A stretch of DNA of 6,299 nucleotides from Benthicola sp964195715 (GTDB taxonomy: Bacteria; Gemmatimonadota; Gemmatimonadetes; Palauibacterales; Palauibacteraceae), in contig CAXMRU010000257.1 in the NCBI GenBank assembly GCA_964195715.1, positions 1-6,299 of the forward strand, written 5' to 3'. The notes under the pieces were generated by a model. It did not search any database. It was not told the DNA's origin and saw nothing but the letters and a program-made list of their open reading frames with translations. Every line of letters starts with the position of its first letter. The stretch's first letter is position 1. The translations under genes were made by a program, and so were the position numbers. Below, one piece after another: positions 1-4,830 of this stretch.

Positions 1-695
1 GTGCCCAGAATCGGGTGTCCTTCGGCTCCGCGGTCCGTTCCCACGTGGTCGTGGCCGTGGTCCGCGTACTGGTCGGAACGCTGATACAGTTCCTCGTCGT
101 CCGTGACGATGGCACCACCCTCTCCGCACGTGATCGTCTTCACGGGATCGAATGAAAAGCACCCGATGTCGCCAAACGTTCCCAGGGCCTTCCCACGGAA
201 GGTCGCGCCGACCGCCTGCGCGGTGTCCTCGATCAGGATGAGTCCCCGGTCGGAGCACAGAGCGGCAATTTCGTCGATGCGGGCCATCGATCCGCACATG
301 TGCACGGGAAGCACCGCCCGCGTACGCTCCGTGATCCTCTCGCGCACGGAAGAGGGCTCCAGGCACAGCGTCTCGTCGATGTCGGCGAACACGGGCACGG
401 CGCCTGCCTGCAACACTCCCTCGATCGTGGCGATGAACGTGAATGGTGGCACGATGACTTCGTCGCCGGCTCCGATGCCGCACGCGGCGATCGCGATGTT
501 GAGAGCCGAGGTGCCGCTGGAGCACAGGTGGCAGTACTCCGCGCCTAGCCATTCGGCGAATTCCAGCTCGAACGTCCGCGCCTTCCAGTGACCAGCTCTT
601 GCCTCGTCGAAGCCATATCGGAACAGAACCCCTGTCTCGAGCACGTCGCCGACCTCGCTGCGCTCTTCATCTCCGAATATTTCAAATCCTGGCAA
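1..695 (-). CDS. kdnA: DegT/DnrJ/EryC1/StrS-family PLP aminotransferase, probable KdnA (Kdo8N transaminase); C-terminus cut by window edge
   Basis: Seen: 231 residues can be read before the left edge. The fold-type I sugar aminotransferase signature is complete: a phosphate-binding segment CSSGTSALN (about 58-66), IEDTAQ with Asp157 expected to hold the PLP pyridine nitrogen, and SFDPVKTITCGEGG with the Schiff-base Lys186. Also present are the opening PGFEIFGDEE, then LFRYGFDEAR, VLPVHMCGSMA and HGHDHVGTDRGAEGHPI (about 213-229). Known: this combination is what I associate from memory with KdnA of Shewanella, which transfers an amino group from glutamate to an 8-oxo derivative of KDO, giving 8-amino-3,8-dideoxy-manno-octulosonate. 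Context: it lies 11 bp after kdsB on the same strand, which fits. The start is a TTG at 695, because AAAGG sits 8 nt upstream and no ATG lies in frame near there. About 150-170 residues should be missing. The family is certain; the KdnA assignment is inference, and a generic nucleotide-sugar aminotransferase is the alternative. Confidence 0.78.
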   Translation of the reverse strand, partial: MPGFEIFGDEERSEVGDVLETGVLFRYGFDEARAGHWKARTFELEFAEWLGAEYCHLCSSGTSALNIAIAACGIGAGDEVIVPPFTFIATIEGVLQAGAVPVFADIDETLCLEPSSVRERITERTRAVLPVHMCGSMARIDEIAALCSDRGLILIEDTAQAVGATFRGKALGTFGDIGCFSFDPVKTITCGEGGAIVTDDEELYQRSDQYADHGHDHVGTDRGAEGHPILG

Positions 696-703
696 CTGAA
701 TAA

Positions 704-708
704 CCTTT
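704..708 (-). promoter_or_regulatory. Ribosome binding site deciding the TTG start of the aminotransferase
   Basis: On the minus strand AAAGG lies 8 nt before the TTG at 695-693 and overlaps the TAA stop of kdsB. An upstream in-frame ATT at 701 is too close to this site, so TTG is the best start. The position suggests that ribosomes finishing kdsB may reinitiate here. Confidence 0.55.
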
Positions 709-1477
709 ATTCTGTTAGGTCTAATGATATAACGTGTTTTCGAAGTCGTTCCAGATCGACCTCGGTGTCTACGCCGATGCCGTGGTAATCCCACTCAAGG
801 ATGCGCATTTTCCAGCCCTGGTCGAGAACCCGGAGCTGCTCCAGGCTCTCCGTGATCTCTGCCGTCGAGCGTTCTCTTGCCGTCAGCTCGAGCAGAGCGC
901 GACGCCGATAGCCATAGATCCCGATGTGCTTGAAGGCCCTTAGATCGGCCGGCCACGGCGCTCCCTCCTCCACTACTTCCTCTCTCGGCCACGGTATCGG
1001 AGCGCGAGAGAAGTACAGGGCGTCCCCCGAGCCGTCGCACACGACCTTCACCACGTTCGGGTCGAGAAAGTCGCGCACGTCGTGAATCGGTGCGACCGCG
1101 CTCACGAAGTCGAGATTCTCGCGGTCCAACAAGTCGACGAGAGCATCGACCAGGGCGGGGTCCATCATGGGCTCGTCGGTCTGGACGTTGATGAAGATCT
1201 CCGCCACGACCTCGCGCGCGACCTCCGCGACGCGGTCTGTGCCGCTCGCGTGCGAGATCCTGGAGAGCCAGACGTGGTCCGTGAAAGCCTGGCACGCCTG
1301 CTCGACGAGAGGGGAGTCGGTCGCCACGTACACTCGATCGACCCGGCTGGCTCGCGCGGCACGCTCGTACACCCACTGAATGAGCGGCTTGCCGCAGACG
1401 TCTGCGAGCACTTTGCCCGGAAAGCGCTGCGAATCGTAGCGGGCCGGGACAACTGCGACGGCGTGCATGGAAGACAT
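707..1477 (-). CDS. kdsB: 3-deoxy-manno-octulosonate cytidylyltransferase (CMP-KDO synthetase; possibly acting on the 8-amino sugar)
   Basis: Activates KDO (or Kdo8N) with CTP to the CMP-sugar in the cytoplasm, the donor for attaching the inner core to lipid A. Seen in 256 residues: nucleotide-binding VVPARYDSQRFPGK (about 9-22), YVATDS (50-55), SHASGTDRVAEV (75-86), INVQTDEPM (96-104) with the metal-binding aspartate, NVVKVVCDGSGDALYFSRAPI (about 141-161), HIGIYGYRR (184-192), ESLEQLRVL and GIGVDTEVDLERL (234-245). Length fits the family (E. coli KdsB is about 248). The frame stays open to a GTG at 1531, but that codon lies in a strong hairpin and would add an unconserved leader. I chose ATG 1477; ATG 1468, which puts Met seven residues before PARY as in E. 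coli, is equally plausible, and neither has a clear ribosome site. Odd: INVQTDEP has Thr where the usual motif is VQGDEP. The aminotransferase follows after 11 bp, so the two are probably co-transcribed. Confidence 0.93.
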   Translation of the reverse strand: MSSMHAVAVVPARYDSQRFPGKVLADVCGKPLIQWVYERAARASRVDRVYVATDSPLVEQACQAFTDHVWLSRISHASGTDRVAEVAREVVAEIFINVQTDEPMMDPALVDALVDLLDRENLDFVSAVAPIHDVRDFLDPNVVKVVCDGSGDALYFSRAPIPWPREEVVEEGAPWPADLRAFKHIGIYGYRRRALLELTARERSTAEITESLEQLRVLDQGWKMRILEWDYHGIGVDTEVDLERLRKHVISLDLTE

Positions 1478-1529
1478 GGCCGGGATGCTCTGAGGGTAGT
1501 CTCGGTCGAGAGCGCAGACTAGTCGTGAC

Positions 1530-1559
1530 ACCCGGGGGTGGGCAAGCCCGGCCCCGGGT
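1530..1559 (-). terminator. GC-rich hairpin between the barrel-like gene and kdsB (terminator without U-run, or leader structure)
   Basis: The arms ACCCGGGG (1530-1537) and CCCCGGGT (1552-1559) form a perfect 8-bp stem. The interior can add GGG/CCC around a CAAG loop. The hairpin lies 33 nt after the TAG of the upstream gene and 52 nt before the chosen kdsB start. Neither strand has a T-run after the stem, so it is not a classical intrinsic terminator. It may instead be a Rho-assisted or U-less terminator, or a structure in the kdsB leader. Confidence 0.45.
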
Positions 1560-1591
1560 ACGCGACCGCATCCCTCTGCTCGGACAGGCTC

Positions 1592-2182
1592 CTAGAACGC
1601 ACCGAACTTCAGGGACACCTGGCCGAAGAACTGGCTCAGATCGCCGTTGCTGAGCTCGGGAATGTCCACGTCCCACACGAAGCGATAGCCTCCGCCGAAG
1701 TTGAGTCGGAGGTACGAGGTCACGTTGACCTCGAGATTGAGCTCCGGCTCCACGGCCCAGATGCCATCCGATTCGCCGGCCAGATCCAGCGAACCGCCCC
1801 CGATCAGCGTGAGGAACGTGATGTGATACACCTGGCTCCAGCCGCTGATGAACTCGATCTCGGCACCCGCGTACCACATCTCGAGCGACTCCGTCCCACC
1901 GGGCCGCTCAACGTCCACCCCTCCGCCCATGACGTAGGCACCCGCACCGAGAGCGAACACGTGGTCGATGAGCCACGCTCCTCGCCCGCCGAAGAACCCG
2001 ACGAACTGATCATCCACTCCGGATCCCTTGAATACGACTGCCCCGAACCCACCGTGGCTCGCTTCGCCGCTGACCAATGTGCGCTCGTGCTGGGCCTGCA
2101 GGCTCGGGGGGCTCACCAGAAGCAGCAGCGACAGCACGCACAGCAGAGACACGGTTCCAATGGGCTTCGCTCGGTTCGTCAC
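1592..2182 (-). CDS. Secreted beta-barrel-like outer membrane protein, unknown function
   Basis: I do not recognise a named family. Seen in 196 residues: a signal peptide with a basic start (MTNRAKP), a leucine-rich core SLLCVLSLLLLVSP and a plausible cleavage after SLQA (about residue 30). The mature part is rich in Gly, aromatic and alternating hydrophobic residues, such as FGAVVF, FVGFFGGRGAW, YAGAEIEFI, YHITFLTLIGGG, LRLNFGGGYRFVW and QVSLKFGAF. It ends in Phe with alternating hydrophobics, the usual C-terminal signal for the BAM insertion machinery. These traits indicate a small outer membrane barrel, perhaps eight to ten strands. Acidic loops contain VDDQ and VDVERPGGTES. Start: GTG 2182, with GGAGGG 4 nt upstream, is well supported. 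It lies 174 bp after the ZIP pair and 114 bp before kdsB, so it may be a separate transcript. A structural or adhesion role cannot be distinguished from a porin. Confidence 0.8.
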   Translation of the reverse strand: MTNRAKPIGTVSLLCVLSLLLLVSPPSLQAQHERTLVSGEASHGGFGAVVFKGSGVDDQFVGFFGGRGAWLIDHVFALGAGAYVMGGGVDVERPGGTESLEMWYAGAEIEFISGWSQVYHITFLTLIGGGSLDLAGESDGIWAVEPELNLEVNVTSYLRLNFGGGYRFVWDVDIPELSNGDLSQFFGQVSLKFGAF

Positions 2183-2186
2183 GGCA

Positions 2187-2192
2187 CCCTCC
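2187..2192 (-). promoter_or_regulatory. Ribosome binding site for the beta-barrel-like gene
   Basis: GGAGGG on the minus strand lies 4 nt before the GTG at 2182. This near-consensus site fixes a non-ATG start directly before the signal peptide. Confidence 0.7.
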
Positions 2193-2356
2193 GGGATTGT
2201 ATTCCGTTGGCTCGAAGCTCACACGCGACAGATCGTCCGACTTCGCGCGCGGCCCCCAGTTCCGCACTGATACACGCCTGTGGGGTCGCTGAGCCCTTCT
2301 ACCGGGTCGCTGCGATCCCCCATGCGCGCGAGACCCCCGGGTCCTTCAGCGACCTG

Positions 2357-3094
2357 CTATCCGGCGACGACCTTCTGAAACAGGATCATCGCGATCATGG
2401 ACAGGCTGGTGATCGCCCCGACCTCGCGGGCCGATCCCTTGCCGTAGGCCTCGGGAAGCACCTCCAGAAGCACCATGAACACCATGGCCCCCGCAGCGAA
2501 TCCAATGCCATACGGCAGCGCCGGAGCGAACGCGCCCACGAAAAGGAACGCAGGCACGGCCATCAGCGGCTGGGGAAGCGAAGACACGATGCTCCAGCCC
2601 GCGCATCGGGCCACGCCCACACCATTCGATCGAAGGACCGCACTGATCGCCACTCCCTCGGGAATGTTGTGCACCGCAATCGCGATCGTGATGAAGGTGG
2701 CGAGCGCCATTCCACCCCCGAACGACGCGCCGATCGCCACTCCCTCGGCGAACGAATGCACGGTCATCACCGTGACGATGAGGACCATGCGTCGGAGCCC
2801 GTCACCTCCTCCCGTCACTCCCGGACGAAAGTGATGCTCGTGGAGGAATCGGTTCGTAGCCAGGATGAACAGGATTCCGACGAGCCCCCCGACGAACGTC
2901 TGCCAACCGCCGAAGCGGGTTCCTTCCGCGAGGAGGCCGAAGCTCGCACCCAGCATCAGTCCGGAGGCCACGGCGTTCATGCGGCCGACGGTGCGCCCGG
3001 AGACCGTGCGGACGAACAGGAACGGGAGGGCCCCAAGCCCTGTGGCGACTGCCGTCACGAGGCCGTAGGCGAAGACCAGGACCACGTCGCTCAC
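2357..3094 (-). CDS. ZIP-family divalent metal transporter, first paralog (full metal motifs, His-rich loop)
   Basis: Inner-membrane metal permease of the ZIP family (zinc, iron or manganese class; the ion cannot be told from sequence). Seen in 245 residues: about eight hydrophobic segments. The two metal-site helices carry HSFAEGVAIG (His113, Glu117) and HNIPEGVAIS (His142, Asn143, Glu146), the standard H-x-x-x-E-G signatures of helices 4 and 5. The loop before helix 4 contains HEHH (85-88), a typical metal-collecting His cluster. A later helix has LLEVLPEAYG (209-218), also a conserved ZIP patch. The GTG start at 3094 overlaps the TGA stop of the preceding ZIP gene (GTGA) and has no own Shine-Dalgarno site, so translation is probably coupled. 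A 17-bp exact repeat codes for EGVAI in both metal motifs. No Zur- or Mn-type operator was recognised upstream of the pair. Confidence 0.93.
   Translation of the reverse strand: MSDVVLVFAYGLVTAVATGLGALPFLFVRTVSGRTVGRMNAVASGLMLGASFGLLAEGTRFGGWQTFVGGLVGILFILATNRFLHEHHFRPGVTGGGDGLRRMVLIVTVMTVHSFAEGVAIGASFGGGMALATFITIAIAVHNIPEGVAISAVLRSNGVGVARCAGWSIVSSLPQPLMAVPAFLFVGAFAPALPYGIGFAAGAMVFMVLLEVLPEAYGKGSAREVGAITSLSMIAMILFQKVVAG
2645..2661. repeat. 17-bp exact in-frame direct repeat, copy 1 (helix 5 motif)
   Basis: GATCGCCACTCCCTCGG occurs here and again at 2732-2748. The copies are 87 bp (29 codons) apart in the same frame. On the coding strand it encodes the (P)EGVAI part of the HNIPEG motif. Confidence 0.85.
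2732..2748. repeat. 17-bp exact in-frame direct repeat, copy 2 (helix 4 motif)
   Basis: Identical to 2645-2661. Here it encodes the (A)EGVAI part of the HSFAEG motif, with the same five codons used as in the other copy. Confidence 0.85.
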
Positions 3095-3819
3095 GGAAGC
3101 ACGTTGCCCAGAAGAACGATCAACGCGAGTGCGACGCTCGCTACGACGCCGATGCTCGTCGACCCGACCTCACGGTACGCGGCCGGCAGGAGCTCCGTCA
3201 TGACGAGATTCAGCAGGGCACCCACGGCGAATCCGAGAGCCCACGGCAGGAATTCCGGAGCGGCCGAGATCAGGATCCACACGGCCACGGCGAATACCGG
3301 CTGTCCAAGGTTGGAGAGAAGCGCGAGGCCCATCGGGCGTGCCCCACCCTCGCTTCCGCGCCGAGTCGCCCCACCCAGCAGAGCCGCTTCGGGGATGTTG
3401 TGCACCGCGATCGCGAGGACCATAAAGACGCCGAGAGAAAGGTCCACGGCCATCGCGACGCCGATGGCCACCCCTTCTGTGGAGGCGTGCAGCGAGTGGG
3501 TCACTACAAGTCTCGCAGCGGCCGTCGGGTCCGCCCGGTCCGGGCGGCTGAGATCCAGTGTCTCCATCCCCGTGAACGAGTGCGTCAGCACGATGAACGC
3601 CACGCCGAGAACGCCGCCCGCCGCGGCGGCCAGGGGAGCCACGCCTGGCACTACGGTGAGGACGAACGCGGCACCGAGCATCCCCCCGGCTGCCAGCGCG
3701 TGTGCCCATCCGATCCAACGGTTTCGCCGGATGTCTGCCGACCACCGGACCAGGCCGCCCGGGACGGACGCGAGAGCCGCGACCGAGGCGTAGAGCAGGA
3801 CCGTCAGCGGCGTCACCAT
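3091..3819 (-). CDS. ZIP-family divalent metal transporter, second paralog (altered HNIPEA motif)
   Basis: A second ZIP-type membrane protein of 242 residues, close in length to its neighbour. Seen: about eight hydrophobic segments, starting with TPLTVLLYASVAALASVPGG. The metal-site helices carry THSLHASTEGVAIG (His111, Glu115, plus an extra His108) and AIAVHNIPEAALL (His140, Asn141, Glu144). A late helix has NLVMTELLPAAY (204-215). Compared with the downstream paralog, the metal ligands H, N and E are kept, but the glycine after HNIPE is alanine. The His cluster in the loop is also absent; the region reads FTGMETLDLSRPDRAD. The frame extends to a GTG at 3861, but I chose ATG 3819 because it begins the first hydrophobic helix and matches the paralog length. 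No good Shine-Dalgarno site precedes either start. The stop overlaps the next gene's start by 4 bases. It could act as its own transporter or as the partner subunit of the downstream ZIP. Confidence 0.88.
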   Translation of the reverse strand: MVTPLTVLLYASVAALASVPGGLVRWSADIRRNRWIGWAHALAAGGMLGAAFVLTVVPGVAPLAAAAGGVLGVAFIVLTHSFTGMETLDLSRPDRADPTAAARLVVTHSLHASTEGVAIGVAMAVDLSLGVFMVLAIAVHNIPEAALLGGATRRGSEGGARPMGLALLSNLGQPVFAVAVWILISAAPEFLPWALGFAVGALLNLVMTELLPAAYREVGSTSIGVVASVALALIVLLGNVLP

Positions 3820-3982
3820 GCCGAAGAGGATAGTCCGAGGCTCGCATGCCGGCCAGAACACAAGTGCTGCTTGCGCCGACCCCCAGACTGTCCGACCCTC
3901 AGGAAGGTTCTCTTGTTTTGTGGATCACGGACGCCGCGGGACTGGCCTCCCCTTGCCCACGGCCACAGCGTTGGAGCCGACC
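3820..3982. promoter_or_regulatory. Divergent intergenic region between the ZIP pair and the amidotransferase
   Basis: This 163-bp gap separates two divergently read units, so promoters for both are expected here. An A/T-richer patch with TTGTTTTG (about 3913-3920) is the only relief in a GC-rich stretch. I see no convincing -35/-10 pair and no clear Zur, Fur or MntR operator. Confidence 0.3.
3973..3976 (+). promoter_or_regulatory. Ribosome binding site for the amidotransferase
   Basis: GGAG lies 6 nt before the ATG at 3983. The frame is open further upstream to 3818, but this site together with the required Met-Cys start fixes the true N-terminus. Confidence 0.6.
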
Positions 3983-4810
3983 ATGTGTCGCTGGCTCGCC
4001 TACTCCGGAGCTCCGCTGTACCTGGAAAACCTCATGTTCGAACCCGAGCACTCGATCATCGACCAGAGCCTGTCGGCGCACCGCGGCGTGAGCACGACGA
4101 ACGGTGACGGATTCGGGATCGGCTGGTACGGGTCCCGCGACATTCCCGGCGTCTATCGCGACGTCCAGCCCGCGTGGAACGATACGAATCTCCGTGGCCT
4201 GGCCGAGCAGATCAGGTCGCACCTCTTCGTAGCACACGTGCGCGCGGCCACGGGCGGCACACCCGTCCAGCAGACCAACTGTCACCCGTTCCGGCACGGG
4301 CGCTGGCTGTTCCTGCACAACGGCCGGATCCGCAGTTACGAGTCGATCAAGCGCGATCTCGACTTCGCCGTTCGCCCGGATCTATACGGACAGATCGAGG
4401 GGACGACGGACACTGAGGTCATGCTCTACCTGGCCCTGACTTTCGGTCTCGAGGACGACCCGATCGGGGGGCTCGAACGCATGGTTGGCTTCATCGAACA
4501 GACAGGCTGGAACGCCGGAATCGACCACCCGATGCAGATGACGATCGGTCTCACCAATGGACATCACCTGTACGCGGTTCGATACTCTTCCGACGGTGCT
4601 TCCCGGACGCTGTATCACAGCCGAAGCATCAGCGCCCTCCGGCAGATCAGTCCCATGTTCGAGCGATTCTCCGAGGACGCGATCGTCGTAGTGTCCGAGC
4701 CCCTCAACGAGATCGTGGAGTACTGGGAAGAGATCCAGGAATCCACGGTAGTGACCGTCGATGGATTGCAGGTCGAGACCCGGTCCTTCAAGCCGCAACG
4801 TCCGGGCTGA
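3983..4810 (+). CDS. Stand-alone class II glutamine amidotransferase (YafJ/EgtC-like Ntn hydrolase)
   Basis: A single glutaminase-type Ntn-hydrolase domain of 275 residues. Seen: it begins MCRWLAYSG, so Cys2 becomes the N-terminal nucleophile after Met removal. It continues with NGDGFGIGWYG (40-50), AHVRAATGG (84-92), TNCHPFRHGRWLFLHNG (98-114) with the oxyanion-type Asn113-Gly114, and EGTTDTEVM (139-147). These are the substrate-carboxylate and oxyanion positions of class II glutaminases. Known: the YafJ/EgtC group cleaves gamma-glutamyl amides; EgtC does so in ergothioneine synthesis, while many members have no known substrate. No synthetase domain or egtB/egtD neighbour is visible, so the substrate is unknown. 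The start at 3983 is fixed by the catalytic Cys2 and GGAG 6 nt upstream; the longer open frame would bury the nucleophile. It is divergent from the ZIP genes and convergent with the dipeptidase, its stop abutting that gene's stop. Confidence 0.93.
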   Translation: MCRWLAYSGAPLYLENLMFEPEHSIIDQSLSAHRGVSTTNGDGFGIGWYGSRDIPGVYRDVQPAWNDTNLRGLAEQIRSHLFVAHVRAATGGTPVQQTNCHPFRHGRWLFLHNGRIRSYESIKRDLDFAVRPDLYGQIEGTTDTEVMLYLALTFGLEDDPIGGLERMVGFIEQTGWNAGIDHPMQMTIGLTNGHHLYAVRYSSDGASRTLYHSRSISALRQISPMFERFSEDAIVVVSEPLNEIVEYWEEIQESTVVTVDGLQVETRSFKPQRPG

Positions 4811-4830
4811 TCACTCGAAATCGGTGATCA
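4808..4830. terminator. Inverted repeat across the two abutting stop codons, possible bidirectional terminator
   Basis: TGATCAC (4808-4814) and GTGATCA (4824-4830) form a perfect 7-bp stem with a 9-nt loop, TCGAAATCG. The left arm contains both the TGA stop of the amidotransferase and the opposite-strand TGA stop of the dipeptidase. There is no T-run, so termination is only suggested by its place between convergent genes. The right arm is also coding sequence (dipeptidase C-terminus). Confidence 0.35.

Noticed and set aside
103..591. A 162-codon + strand open frame opposite the aminotransferase
   Set aside because: The minus strand has continuous catalytic motifs including the PLP lysine; the + frame is Ser/Pro/Arg-rich without features.
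1478..1531. GTG 1531 as the kdsB start
   Set aside because: It lies in the hairpin arm, has no ribosome site, and adds an N-terminal tail not typical for KdsB.
795..1877. A 360-codon minus-strand open frame overlapping kdsB in another frame
   Set aside because: The Arg/Gly-rich translation has no recognisable motif and crosses both kdsB and the end of the barrel-like gene, which are supported in their own frames.
2196..2201. TACAAT on the minus strand as a -10 box for the barrel-like gene
   Set aside because: It is only 13 nt before the start codon, so transcription would begin inside the Shine-Dalgarno site, and the -35 region is poor.
2335..2356. GACCC/GGGTC dyad downstream of the ZIP pair as a terminator
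   Set aside because: The loop would be only two bases and no T-run follows, so a stable intrinsic terminator is not supported.
1538..3793. A 2.2-kb open frame on the + strand (751 codons), antisense to the barrel-like and ZIP genes
   Set aside because: Its translation is rich in Arg, His, Asp and Pro with no domain, membrane or motif order, while the opposite strand carries clear signal-peptide and ZIP motifs. Long antisense frames are common opposite GC-rich genes.
3855..3868. AGAACACAAGTGCT as a palindromic operator before the ZIP pair
   Set aside because: The dyad is imperfect (two of seven pairs fail) and matches no metal-regulator box I can name.
3818..3982. A longer N-terminus of the amidotransferase (55 extra residues)
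   Set aside because: Class II amidotransferases need Cys directly after the initiator Met. MCRWLAYSG at 3983 with GGAG upstream is decisive.
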